Assembly (NCBI GenBank): GCA_946902985.2
Contig: OX336390.1
Coordinates: 526,336,861-526,400,860, forward strand
Source of the DNA: Meconema thalassinum
Taxonomy: Eukaryota > Arthropoda > Insecta > Orthoptera > Tettigoniidae
Direction: 5' to 3'
Length of the DNA: 64,000 nucleotides
Shown here: in pieces, positions 1 through 10,305 of the stretch
How positions within the stretch are numbered: position 1 is the first letter of the stretch
Layout of the letters: every line of letters begins with the position of its first letter
Made by a program: the position numbers and the translations under genes
Notes under the pieces: model-generated
Told to the model about the DNA's origin: nothing
The model's input: only the letters and a program-made list of their open reading frames with translations
Database searches by the model: none

Positions 1-85
1 CCTCAGTCATACAGCTACTCATTTGTCCTCACGAGGCTGTGTGCACCCCATTCCAGGTCTCACGTCAGTTTCTGAAATCCCTGAT
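1..85 (-). mobile_element. SINE fragment cut by the window edge
   Basis: The minus strand carries a GGAATGGGGTGCACACAGCC block followed by TCGTGAGG and ATGAGTAG. The same body block recurs in the SINEs at 14272-14775 and 40467-40866 (GGAACGGGGT, then CTC, then GCCTCG). Only the internal body is present, with no tRNA-like head, so this is a partial copy. Confidence 0.5.
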
Positions 86-153
86 GGAGCCAACACCGTG
101 GAGCCTGCGGTGGATTAAATATATCTCATTCATATGCTGTGGTTAACATACAG

Positions 154-645
154 TTAGCCCAGGAATTTTAGGTTTTAACCTTGAAAAAATTTTAGTAAAG
201 CTGAAATTTGGTACAGTTGTCCTATTTGATGTTCTTAACAACATATTAAAAGTCCCCGGTCTTCCCGTGTCAGCTTCCTGGATTTCCAGCCGTTTGAACT
301 CCTGGAATGCTGGAGAAGTAGGTGGTGTCGCTGGAATGCGCATTGTAAGCGAACGATTTGGCTTACAGTGCTCTAACATGACATAAATTAAAGGAGAAAA
401 AATAAGCTATAAGTTAATTCATGGGTTGGCATGTTAGCGATACTTCCGGTCTAACAGGAAACGAAAAAATGCCGCGAAATTAAAAAATAGTGCCACGTTT
501 TTCGTTTTTTGACGTTTGTTGGCAAACTATCACGAATACCGCAGACAAGTCTTCTATAAAAGTTGTTGGCGACAAAATAAGATTTCGTTTGATGTATTCA
601 TAATCGATGTCCGAATAATAGTTGCCGAGCTATAGCGGTGTAAAC
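154..645 (+). repeat. Left long terminal inverted repeat
   Basis: This 492-bp arm is inverted relative to 3916-4416. The longest matching blocks lie around 260-360 and 545-645. Single-base differences and small gaps near 175-200 and 480-500 show that the two arms have diverged since formation. A peptide reading across each arm is a by-product of shared sequence, not a gene. Confidence 0.85.
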
Positions 646-1128
646 AAAAGATTGTTACGTCATTTTCTTCTCCGTCTGCGCTACACAGACACTGCGACCG
701 GGACCCGCTCTGATTTTGCATTGTTAGATCCGACAGGAGCTTCCTTTCTCTATGATAAATGAAGTGCTTCCCCTCTTTTCAAAATATTTCACGCTTAAAC
801 CCACCCCTCTCAAAAATCCCCTTCCCCCAAAAAAATGAATTTTTTTCATTTTTTTTTTGCGTTTTTAATGAAAATCACCACTTTTGTATATCTGCTCCTA
901 ATAGTGAAAATAATTCAATTTCGTTTTTTGAGTACCCCCCCCCCCCCCCCATCGACATCTCTTCTTTCTATAAGGTGTTCTCGGTGCGTTTTTACGTGCT
1001 TAATTGAGCTAGGTAAACAAAATTAATGTTTTAATATGTAAAATATGTAACCATTTGTGACTTGGCGATCATAAATTATTATTTTAATGCCATTTTTAGG
1101 AGAGCAAATATCTTAATTAAAAAGTAGT
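646..1128. other. Element interior without genes; 16-base C run
   Basis: This stretch lies between the left inverted repeat and the nested LINE. It is T-rich and low in complexity around 820-930 and contains an uninterrupted run of 16 C at 935-950. Two short open frames cross it, but their composition follows the homopolymers. I see no gene. Confidence 0.6.
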
Positions 1129-1930
1129 GTGAATATCGGAGTAGATATGAAGTTTCACAAAGGCGGACGATTATCCTCGAAGGATGTCTTCACAGGTGGG
1201 AACCACACTTTAGGCATAGCGAAGGCGTACAAATATTTAGGGGTAACTCTGCAGGTCACCGGATTCACCTTCACAAGACATGTTGAGGAAAGATCAATAT
1301 CCGCAATAAAAGCCACAATGGAAATCAAAAGACTTCATAGCCTCTCACTAGAAACATCAATTTCACTGTTCAATCTGAAAATCGCCCCAATAGCATCATA
1401 CGCAATTGAAATAATTTGGCCACACTTGAACTACAAAAACATCAAAGAGTTAAAGCCAGATACCTTAAGAAAACCCTGTGCGTATCGAAGTACGCCCCAA
1501 CCAGATTAGTTTATCAACTGGTGGAAACAAACACATTTATAGAAGACCTAATATTAAAACACAACCTGATTCAAACACAAGCATGCATCAAGTTCCTGGA
1601 AGAAAGAGCCCAGAAATCAACAGAAATAGACCCCGATTTCTACCGCACCCCAGCCATGAAGGAGAAGGAATGGACATCAGCCGGCTATGAACTACGACAC
1701 CTCTACACCCGAGGAGCAATACACGGCTTCCACCATAAAATCTGCAACAGAAAAGGTTACCACAACACCGACAGTCAATGCGGCTGTGAACTCTGCAACC
1801 AATCCTGCACACAGTATCACGTATTTGAATGTACACAAAGAACAATGCCAATCTCTCACTATGCAAAGGACGAATGTCAATGATATCTGTTACGTAATAA
1901 CATTGTGTTTAATTCCAATAATAAATATTT
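1129..1930 (+). pseudogene. 5'-truncated LINE: reverse-transcriptase C-terminal region
   Basis: Two overlapping frames give the C-terminal part of a non-LTR retrotransposon polyprotein. The first (1129-1509) contains KAYKYLGVTLQ, the conserved block after the RT catalytic domain, and LKIAPIASYAIEIIWPHL. The second (1416-1883) continues with VKARYLKKTLCVSKYAPTRL, then ELRHLYTRGAIHGFHHKIC, and ends in a zinc-knuckle-like CGCELCNQSCTQYHVFEC. The switch between frames at about 1435-1450 is a frameshift. The RT catalytic core is missing, as expected for a 5'-truncated LINE insertion. An AT-rich tail with AATAATAAATA follows the stop. The fragment sits inside the inverted-repeat element on the opposite strand to its gene, so it inserted later. 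The exact clade is uncertain. Confidence 0.8.
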
Positions 1931-2050
1931 CTGCTTAAAACTAATACAGTTTATAATGTATTATTGATCAAATAATTCAAATAATTTTTGTTATAAATTA
2001 CTGCAGATACCTTACTCAATCTGTATGTATACATATTGTACCGGTACACT

Positions 2051-3812
2051 CTATTTTACTAAGAAAATTTTAAAACTAAACTTCCTTCCATACAGATGCA
2101 CACGAAGCTCGTTTAGAGAATTGAAGCCCTTTCCATTGAACAACTCCAGAACAAATGTTTCTCCAGCTATCATGATATCTTCCTTGGATGCGCCAGACTG
2201 ATTGAAAACTTCGACAGTTTTCCGAAGATCTTCGTTGTTTTTGAGAATGCCCCTTGGACGCTTCTTCCCTTTGTTAAAATTAGCCGAAGTTGTGTCACAT
2301 CCACTCACGGTATGTGCAAATACCACGCAACTTTTCATCTCGCCGATATCTTCCTAAATGTTTGTGATAGGGAAGATCATTCCAAGAGATTGTGTGTTTC
2401 CAGGACTGTAAAAATGGATGTTGTTGTTCTCTCTTGCCTTTGCCAACAACATGCAGTGTCTGACGCTATAACAGTAACAGCATGATCTTCGGAATCTAGA
2501 GACAACGCTACGTCGACAATTAGTGTATCTGCGTCCCCTGTCGCCTGACGAACAGCAACTCCAGCATTTCTAAGCTCTTTGTCATCGTAGAGATGAGCCG
2601 TCCCTTGTTTTTGGTGTTACTTAAAAGTCTGCCTGAGAAGTGGAAACCATTGTGTTGGGATCGAAGACGATGTCTATGGACGTCCGCTTCCCCGCACGGC
2701 GTACCTGCTCCTGGTTCTTCGTGCTTGGAGTCTGATCGTAGTTGTCAAACAAAATGGTAACGTTTGAAGGATAGTGCTTGCTTAAGTACAACTTGTAGGA
2801 CTGGATTGTCAGCAAAAGTTGCAGGTTTTGGCCATACAACGGTATGCAAAAGCAGACCTCCATCAACGACTACTTTGCGTTGTTCTACAAAATCTTTGGG
2901 GGGCTTCTGAAGATTTGAAAAGGTGTTGAAGTGCTGACTTGGCTGTTTTTCTCTAAGTATATAGATGAGAGCTGGAGGCGTCGGTGCAATCTCGTACTGC
3001 AAGAACTCCACGATATCCGCTTTCGATTTCATCACACATATGATTCGCATGAAAAGTTGGTGCGGGTTGACCGGGACGATATCATCATGAATTTTTAGTT
3101 GGCACCCAACAGCTGACAAAGGGACCACGCGGCTTTTTCTTGCGAGCTTGAGACCCTCAAAACTTTTCCCCACCATTTGTTGTATTGCTTCTTCACCAAC
3201 ATCTCGAGCCTTGTCGCAGTTGATGCTGTTGTCTGCAACTACGCCAGTGGAAAGCGATTGAAGACTTTCTTTATTTAAACCCCACGGAGAGCGATCTTCT
3301 ACCCACGAGCGAAACACTTCTGCGTGGCGGTTTTCCAGCTTCCGCCGCGAGTCTCTCAACTCAACGTGCTGTTCCGAGGATTTTGTCTTTATACCAGACA
3401 AATTTTCTACAACTTTACTGATCGGGATGCACAGTGGAAACGCCGAGACAAAGTGAGCCAGCGCGCAATCGTCCACTCCTCGTCCTCTTGTTAAACCTCC
3501 ACGTGATTTCATAGGCAGCATAAGATCCTGTTCTATGGCCATATTAGCTGGTGCAGTGTTGTTAAGAGTCTGCATTTTAAAGGTACGGCAACGAATATTA
3601 ATCAAATACCAACAACTCACCTGCATGAACTATGTATGAATAATCAGCTCCTTTGAATCTTCAAGATACTGTCTTATTTGATCAGCAAGACCGTCACATC
3701 GTTGTTCACTTGCATTAATTATTAACGAAGTCAAACCTTAAAAAAAAACACAAACAGCGTCCATCGGATCGTCGAGTGGCTTCTTACACAAAATGCAGTC
3801 TTCAAAACTCAT
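2051..3812 (-). pseudogene. Broken orphan protein gene (GCDTTSA / PIN-like family) of the inverted-repeat element
   Basis: Reading from 3812 downward, the pieces line up with a protein family that is common but uncharacterised in arthropods and other invertebrates. The order is an N-terminal CILCKKPLDDP (two cysteines), GVVADNSINCDKARDVGEEA, FLQYEIAPTPPALI, VVVDGGLLLHTVVWPKPATF, a block with LFDNYDQTPSTKN and QVRRAG, then GDADTLIVDVALSLDS at about 2500-2545, and finally FAHTVSGCDTTSANFNKGKK at about 2275-2335. Recurrent acidic positions (LFDNYD, GDADTLIV, ASDT, GCDTTSA) suggest a PIN/FEN-like nuclease fold, which is inference. The frame breaks near 2800-2866 and again between 2340 and 2620, and in-frame stops lie near 2620 and 3650, so it cannot make a full protein. 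A GTGAGT donor near 3621 and a TGCAG acceptor near 3570 could be a ~50-nt intron. Confidence 0.65.
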
Positions 3813-3915
3813 TTTTATGCCAACAACACAATAAATAACACTTATACGGCGAACGCGTCAGTTGGCCGCTGAGAAACAACGCAAGCACGGGCTAATTCAG
3901 GTCGCGCGTGCCATT

Positions 3916-4416
3916 GTTTAAATCTCTATAGCTCGACAACTATTACTTGTACATCAATTATGAATACATCAAATGAAAGCTTATTTTGTCGCCAACAACT
4001 TTTATAGAAGACTTGTCTGCGATAGTCGTGATAGTTTGCCAACAAAAGTCAAAAAAATTAAAACGTAGCACTTTTTTTAAATTTCGCGGCATTCTTTCGT
4101 TTCCTGTTAGACCGGAAGTATCGCTAACATGCCAACCCATAAATTAACTTATTGCTTATTTTTTCCCCTTTAATTTAAGCCATGTTAGAGCACTGTAAGC
4201 CAAATCGTTCGCTTACAATGCGCATTCCAGCGACACCACCTACTTCTCCAGCATTCCAGGAGTTCAAACGGCTGGAAATCCAGGAAGCCGACACGGGAAG
4301 ACCGGGGAATTTTAATATGTTGTTAAAAACATCAAATAGGACAACTGTACCAATTTTCATCTTTTCTAATTTTTTTCTATGTTTTGACTGTTTTTAGACT
4401 AAAATTCCTGGGCTAA
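3916..4416 (-). repeat. Right long terminal inverted repeat
   Basis: This is the inverted partner of 154-645. It begins at GTTTAAAT and ends with TTCCTGGGCTAA. It differs from the left arm by a short insertion near 4370-4395 (CTATGTTTTGACTG) and by point changes. Confidence 0.85.
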
Positions 4417-4419
4417 GTC

Positions 4420-5845
4420 GAGTCTTGAGTAACCGAACTTTGATTAACCGAGGTTCCGTGTCAAACGACCATGAACTGAGTGTTTAAATACACTGGCTTA
4501 GCCTGTAAGTGGCGTCACTTCACAACGTGAGGTCTTGGGGTCTTCTGAAAATGGGGACAGTTTAGATAATGAAGACGATTTGCCACTGGGCTATCTCTTA
4601 AATCAGGGCCATCCAGTCATTGCGCTTGGGGACCACTGGGCAGTCAGACTAGCGCTCCTTCCCCTACCACCACTACACTGTGGCAGCGAGGAGACGGACG
4701 ATATTCGGACCACGCTGACTAGATACGTACGTACAGTCGTGCGGCCAACGGCTGTTGTGGGATTGTTGACTTATTGATAGGTCTGTTTTGCCATAACAAA
4801 TATACCGCATATACAAATCGAATGGTACTCCGATGAATGGAATGTGCATGAAACGAACACGTGTTAAGTAAAGTTTATTGTGATTTATTCCAAACTGAAA
4901 TGTGAACATATTAGAGAGAAAAATTCAACAACAAATTGTGTTCTTTATAACACATTACATCTCTGTTGCACACTAAACATTTGGCATGCCCTTTATAAGC
5001 TGTACAGAAAAATGACATTTCCCGTTCTGCTTTAAAGACTGCTACTTCACCACTCTTTTTTTTTTGTATGCTGTTCAGGCATGACCACTGCGAAACTGAT
5101 TTACTTACCCGCTATCAACAAAGCGCATTGTACTAGACTAGTGACTGATGGATCAGCTGCACAATTCAGCGTGCTCAGCCAGCCAAGCTCCTCCCACCAC
5201 TTCTGAAACTACCTTCCAACAAAGCGCTCGGAGCACTGGCTTAGAGCGCGGCCGGAGCGCTGTCTGGATCAACCTCCTGTTGCTGAAACCATCACGGAGG
5301 AAGATGTGAGCGATTAATTGAATGACGACGAACAGTGCGAACTTTCCGATGAAGTAATCGCAAATTTAGTGTCACAAAACAACCAGAGTGATGATGAAGA
5401 TGACACGCCAAGTGATGTACGACTGGAAACCAAAATCAGTCACACTGACGGATTGAGCGCTATTGAGAAGGCACTGCTCTACGCAGAACAACAAGAAGGC
5501 ACAACACCAGCTGACATTATATTACGTCGTCTGCGCAGTTTAGTGGCCAAGACACGAGGCAGTGCAATTAAGCAGAAAACTGTAAAGGACTTTTTCAAAC
5601 ATTTGTAATTTTGTATGTGGGTGTACATTATGCACTTTACTGTACTTCGTATACCCTTTTATGTAAATAGTTAGTTCTTTTGTATGTTTTGAGCCAATCC
5701 AATAATAGTACCGCTGGTTTCATATTATTTGGATTTTTTAAATAATTTTCCTTAATCTCTTCCTGAGTATCCGTGTTAACCGAGGATTCGGTTATCCAAG
5801 GTGGCTTCGGTCCACATTACCTCGGTTAATCGAGGGGAGTAATAG
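4420..5845 (+). mobile_element. pogo/Tigger-type DNA transposon remnant
   Basis: The left side carries TTGATTAACCGAGGTT at about 4440 and the right side CCTCGGTTAATCGAGGGGAG at about 5820. Inverted, these read almost the same (ATTAACCGAGGT), with a second subterminal TAACCGA motif on each side, as expected for inverted ends. Between them lie two short coding remnants, GSSENGDSLDNEDDLPL near 4536 and a C-terminal tail at 5318-5608. The element directly abuts the inverted-repeat element that ends at 4416, and its outer left terminus looks incomplete. Confidence 0.6.
5318..5608 (+). pseudogene. C-terminal remnant of a pogo/Tigger-like transposase
   Basis: This 96-residue frame starts with an acidic stretch (NDDEQCELSDEV, then NNQSDDEDDTPSD). 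It continues with SHTDGLSAIEKALLYAEQQE and LRRLRSLVAKTRGSAIKQKT and ends in DFFKHL. An acidic linker, a helix with ALLYAEQQE, a basic helix and a short terminal DFFK tag are typical of the C-terminus of pogo/Tigger (DDE_1) transposases after the catalytic core. The CENP-B-like DNA-binding domain and the catalytic triad are absent upstream, so this is a relic. A family-level call is safe; the subfamily is not. Confidence 0.65.
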
Positions 5846-5849
5846 CAGG

Positions 5850-6355
5850 AGGGTACTCATAATGAAGAGTTAAGAACATGTTGGGTGCGTTTGTTGGAAT
5901 GATCCGACTCATATGATGAGACTATATGATGATTACTTAAAATACTAATTTAATCAGTTATAGATAAAAACAGAAGCAGAGGAAGTGGTAAGTAGACTCT
6001 GTGGTTAACAATTTCAAGATGAGAGGTTTAAAGCTGAGGAGCCCACAGTGCTAACCGCTAATAGGAAATCATGGATGTACTCGTTTTAAATAATTCACAG
6101 ACGCTTGCAGACTAGCCTGAACGCTGAAAGGCATAAGAGTCTATAATGAAAGGGAATGCATCTTTTCATTTATCACTTGACGTCGTGGCTGTGGAGTGTC
6201 CTTGTGTAACAACACTGATCTTATCGTAGGTTCCAATGTAATTTATGGGATGACACAGGATATGTAAATATGAGTGAGTGAGCTCCGACAGCACATTGTA
6301 TGGTAATGCCTAGTAGTTATCTAACATGCTCAATCATACCTGTTATTATCATAAT
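5850..6355. other. No recognisable gene
   Basis: This is mixed-composition sequence with no frame showing a conserved motif and no repeat that I can match elsewhere in the window. Confidence 0.5.
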
Positions 6356-6359
6356 CAGC

Positions 6360-6600
6360 CTCAGAGCGTTGACTCGGCTGCACCTTCACTTATGACCTCA
6401 GCTTAGTCAGTTCGAATCCCCACTGGGAGAGCATTTTTCACTTGCGGAGCTTTGACTGGCTGGACATTTAATGTTTCAGAAGTAGCGGCGTGTGATGACT
6501 TTCAATCTTTATCAGTATACACATAGTAATTATAGTATAGCACATTAAATAAATAAATAAATAAATAAATAAAAAATAAATAAATAGCCTTACAAATCCC
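6360..6600 (+). mobile_element. Degenerate tRNA-derived SINE with AAAT tail
   Basis: An A-box-like GTTGACTCGGCTG is followed about 40 bp later by a B-box-like AGTTCGAATCCCC. A unique body of ~110 bp follows, then a tail of AAAT repeats (6548-6588). No target duplication is clear. Confidence 0.5.
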
Positions 6601-7351
6601 ATAAAGGCTATTGTCTCCTGCTTTTCAGGGAATTGCTCAGTTTTAACTCATAAGGTGAGCAAGTCCTGAGGAGCATTCGGGGTCATTCTTTCTGATTGGG
6701 CCTTCTATATAGATGTGTAGCTGATTAAAGATTAAGTAAATTATATTACGCTTATATTCGCTACAACAATCTGTTAAATAGAAATATATTCGTTCATTTC
6801 TGAGTCTGGTGATATCAAGGCCTCAACTATCCATTAGTATTATGAAACTCATAATAGCCATCAACCAATTTCTGGGAGCTTCCCATTGCCACTAAGCACA
6901 CAGCTTACCCTGTCAAAGCACTTGAACAATGACAGAAAATGCCAAGTCTTCACTCTTCAGTGAAATCTACATAAAGCCGTTTCTAATAGAAGTTTTTTTT
7001 TATGCAATACAAAACATTACCGGTGGAGTTTTATCATCTAGTTTGGATGCAGATACCTATACACTTTCTTTAACATCCCACAAATCATTCACTATGTTGT
7101 GCACATGTGGTCCTGGAACGAATTAACATATGTTTCGCAAGATAGTCGAGCGAATTTAATTCCATGTTACAAGTGGTGCAGTATGGTTATTTCTTCCCCA
7201 TATTATGCTCAAGTAATTAATCGTGTTCGGCAGGTGTGTCATACTCAGTTCTCAGGTGTGTTCTTGATAAATTAAAATCCAAGGACTGCATGCCAAAATA
7301 AAATTTAAATATGAATGTGCTTTTGTCGTTATAAAATTGAAACATTCAGTA
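6601..7351. other. No recognisable gene
   Basis: AT-rich sequence. Short open frames here (for example 6929-7126) have no motif that I recognise. Confidence 0.5.
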
Positions 7352-7353
7352 TA

Positions 7354-7690
7354 CCGGGTCAATCAGCTGCCCCTAATAGTATTGCTTTATGCAGCCCAAC
7401 TAACACGTGTTGTCAGGAAAGTCGATATTATTTTCTCCGCTTGCATCCCGTATGGTACTAATGCACAGTAAACATATTCCGCAAACAATACTGACAACTA
7501 TTATTTTCCCCTCATATTAGTCTGTAGCCACATCGAGGGGAAAATAATAGTATTAAGTATCGTTTGCAGGATTTGCCTGCAATGCATTAATACCATACGG
7601 GATACAACCAGAGAAATATCGACCTTCCTGACAGCACACGTTAGTTGGGCTGCATAGAACAATATTATTAGGGGCAGCTGATTCACCTGG
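7354..7690. mobile_element. Foldback (full-length hairpin) MITE
   Basis: Almost the whole 337 bp is one imperfect inverted repeat. The left arm begins CCGGGTCAATCAGCTGCCCC and the right arm ends GGGGCAGCTGATTCACCTGG. The arms continue inward through a GCAGCCCAACTAAC block, CATCCCGTATGGTA and ATTATTTTCCCCTC to a loop of roughly 25 nt near 7513-7537. TA lies on both sides (7352-7353 and 7691-7692), as in Tc1/mariner-type insertions. There is no coding capacity. RNA from either strand would fold into a long hairpin. Confidence 0.8.
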
Positions 7691-7692
7691 TA

Positions 7693-8245
7693 TATGAAAC
7701 GATGAAGTGTATGTTTCACAAAACACAAAGGGAAATAGAAGATGCGGCTTGTGCCAAAATCTTCCAAATCGTCTCAATGGTACAGGAAAAATCTAGTATT
7801 TCCTGAAAAGTCATCGAAAATGTATGTATTTGTTTATAAAGTGTTTAAACAAATATACAAGACCATAGCACATTCCAGAACAGTGTCGCGTCAAGCCCAC
7901 ATAACAGCAAAGACGGACGGGTGGTGTATACACATGGGGCGCTCACAAGTAACCGATCGTAACAAGTGAGCGTTCAGAAGAACGTCCACCACCGTTACAC
8001 GAAGTCAACGCATAGCGAAGCTTAAGCATAATCGATCGCCTGACGTAGCTGGCACACGACAGTGAAACTAGTTGTGAAGCCTACAACATTGGTAAGTGAA
8101 TGAATATGACGTGGTGTACAGAATATTCTAGTGCACATGAGCGTTATCACCACGAAAGTGTTCGTGATATTACGAGACTACCAACTATTTCTGTCCAATT
8201 TCTTTTTTAAGTCGTCTGTACCTTTTCCTGTATATAACCTAATGA
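7693..8245. other. No recognisable gene
   Basis: This is spacer sequence between the foldback MITE and the hAT element. The open frame at 7742-7969 has no family motif. Confidence 0.5.
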
Positions 8246-8253
8246 CTAATAAC
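8246..8253 (+). repeat. hAT target-site duplication, left copy
   Basis: CTAATAAC occurs immediately left of the element and again at 10939-10946 immediately right of it. An exact 8-bp duplication is the hallmark of hAT insertion. Confidence 0.9.
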
Positions 8254-8495
8254 TAGGGTCCGGATGTTGATGACCTTAAAATTATCGAAAAATGACCTCA
8301 TTTAAAAAAATGACCTAAAAATTATCATTAAAAATACCTAAAAATGATCAATTTCATGATTGTCTTGTACAAATAATGGTCTGAATAACAAACATTCTCA
8401 GTATAATTAGTGTAAACTATTAATCAATAGATTAACAATACGTCATTTTCATTTCTACTACAAAGTGAAAAAATATATTACTAAATAAACATACC

Positions 8496-10305
8496 TTAGT
8501 TAGCGTTGCAATACACCACCATCGTCATCCTCAAGTTATCAAAGGTGAAGGAACGGCGGTTGTCAGCTAATACTGTTTTATATTTCGAGAAACTTCTCTC
8601 CACTTCCACTGATGTAATAGGAGCATATTTGAAAAACACTATGTCACTGGCTGTTAAAACCTCTTCAAAAATGTCAATTCCGAAATACTAGCTATTTGAC
8701 ACACTGTCTGATACCCTTTGTTCTTGTCCAATACAAATTTTATTTCCCGTCTGAGTCCCCAATCTCACCTTTTACATGTTTTATACAACCTTCAGAATTC
8801 CTGACTAACTCTATTGACTTGGCCAATAGCATGCCACTTTCTTCTAGGCAGGTTATGGTTTCTGGCAAAAATGAAAAATTTGATTTTATGCAAGCCAATT
8901 TACCTTCCATTTGAGGATCAGAAAACAGGTCCTGTGCACTCCCAATAGCCTTAGCATCTGTCCTATCAAAGCCATTCACTACTTCTCTCACTATGTGAAA
9001 ATTGTCACAATAGTATATGCATGCAGTCAACCAGGTACCCCAGCGTGTTAAAACTGGTGCGGGGGGCAAAGCTACATCAGGGGCCTTGTCTTTGAAATAT
9101 TTAGTGCGGGATGGTGCTTTGACAAAGAATTTCTTTACTGTGGAAACTAGTCTATCTACTTCTGAAAATTTTGATCGGACCTCTTCTGCAATTCGATGAA
9201 GAGCACGGGCCAGACAAGTAACATGCACCATCTTATTGTAAAATGCTTTGATAGATTTTGCTGCCTTTACCATGTAAGGTGCTGCATCTGTTAGAAAGAG
9301 GAGCACATTCTCATGTTGTATTCCCATAGGCCATATTAAACACATGGATTTATCCAACAGTTTGCATATCTGAGTGTAATTAACCGCTTCCAAAACCTCT
9401 GAGGTCAGCAGAAAAGTTTGCCCGGGACTGTGTGTTTATAGGGTCCCTATCACTACATTTACTACATAACGTCCCTCTGAATCTGTAGTCTCGTCAATTT
9501 ATACGTAATTTTTTTTTCCCATTCACACATTCACGTATTCGGTTTAATGTGTCTTCGTAACATTTTGATAGGTAGTTTTTACGCAATGTTGATTCGTCTG
9601 GAATAGTATGACCAGTGTGGCGTTCGAGGAAATCACTTAATTTAGGATTGCTTAGTTTTCCTAGTGGAATATTAGCACTAACAAACACTTCACATAATTC
9701 TTTATAAAAGGAAGATGACTTGTTATTTGATGTCGAAGCAGTTTCCTTTAACAGTAATTGAGACACTTTCCTTTTTTCCACATTTTCAAGACCTCGCAAA
9801 TGTTTATCGCGCCCGACGTGTTGTTGTACGGTGAACCGTTTATCTGCAGCGACTTTGATTTCGCACACTTTACAGAATAAAATAGTTCCATCAGTTGAGA
9901 ATATGTTTTCAGCGAAATCTAACCGACAGCAGTGGCTCAGCTGGCTAAAGCGCAGCGTTAGGTCACGGGACCAAGCTCTCTGCTGACTCGGTAGACGCGT
10001 GGGTTCGAGCCCCACCGTCGGCCGTCCTTGAAATGGTTTTCCGTGGTTTCCCATTTTCATCACCAGGCAAATGCTGGGACGGTACCTTCTAATAGGCCAC
10101 GGCCGATTCCTTCACATCCTTGCCCACTTTCATTCATCTTCATCCATTCCATCTCTCATCCCGATGCGCAGGTCGCCCACGGGCGTCGAATAGAAAGACC
10201 TGCACTCGGTCTCTGAGGAGGCCACACGACAAAAAAAAAAAAAAAAACGAAATCTGACACATACTGTTTTAAAGGGCTTGCAGTTGACTGCTTTTGTTTT
10301 GGCAT
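8496..10305 (-). pseudogene. hAT transposase pseudogene, interrupted by a SINE
   Basis: The start codon is at 10305 (MPKQKQSTASPLKQYVSDF). A SINE then interrupts the gene at codon ~19. It resumes with a BED-type zinc finger (FCKVCEIK, then QQHVGRDKH), a linker region (LERHTGHTIPDESTLRKNYL) and, after a frameshift in an A-rich run near 9505, IDETTDSEGRYVVNVVIGTL. A stop near 9437 follows. The catalytic-core section at 9393-8740 has LFLTDAAPYMVKAAK, HVTCLARALHRIAEEVR and LTRWGTWLTACIYY. Another stop is at 8740. The last piece, near 8700-8496, is the hAT dimerisation region with TSVEVERSFSKYKTVLADNR and DNLRMTMVVYCNAN. With the SINE removed, most of a normal-length hAT transposase is visible. 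At least two stops, one frameshift and the SINE abolish function. Confidence 0.88.
9921..10247 (+). mobile_element. tRNA-headed SINE nested in the hAT transposase gene
   Basis: A pol III-type A box (GTGGCTCAGCTGGCTAAAG) and B box (GGGTTCGAGCCCC) form a tRNA-like head. A central domain follows with TTTTCCGTGGTTTCCCA, CAAATGCTGGGACGGTACCT and GGCCACGGCCG. The 3' part has CAGGTCGCCCACGGGCGTC and AAAGACCTGCACTCGG, then an A17 tail. The exact 8-bp duplication CGAAATCT lies at 9913-9920 and 10248-10255. The insertion separates codons of the hAT gene, so it is younger than that element. Its 3' module is shared with the SINE at 12395-12655, although the heads differ. Confidence 0.93.

Larger units (their letters stand above)
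154..4416 (-). mobile_element. DNA element with ~0.5-kb terminal inverted repeats and an orphan GCDTTSA gene
   Basis: The two ends are long inverted copies of each other. The left end starts TTAGCCCAGGAATTTTAG and the right end finishes CTAAAATTCCTGGGCTAA. Similarity continues inward for about 490-500 bp with scattered mismatches and small gaps. The outer bases match exactly, which suggests true element termini, but I cannot identify a clear target-site duplication (flanks ACAG and GTCG). The interior holds a broken minus-strand gene of a widespread uncharacterised family and a younger LINE fragment on the plus strand. Without the LINE the element would be about 3.4 kb. The superfamily is not assigned, because I recognise neither the termini nor a classical DDE transposase. 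It could be a transposon whose orphan gene is the recombinase, or an inverted duplication that trapped the gene. Confidence 0.7.

Noticed and set aside
2745..3626. The 293-codon minus-strand frame as an intact gene
   Set aside because: Its family continues beyond both ends in other frames, so it is a piece of a broken longer gene.
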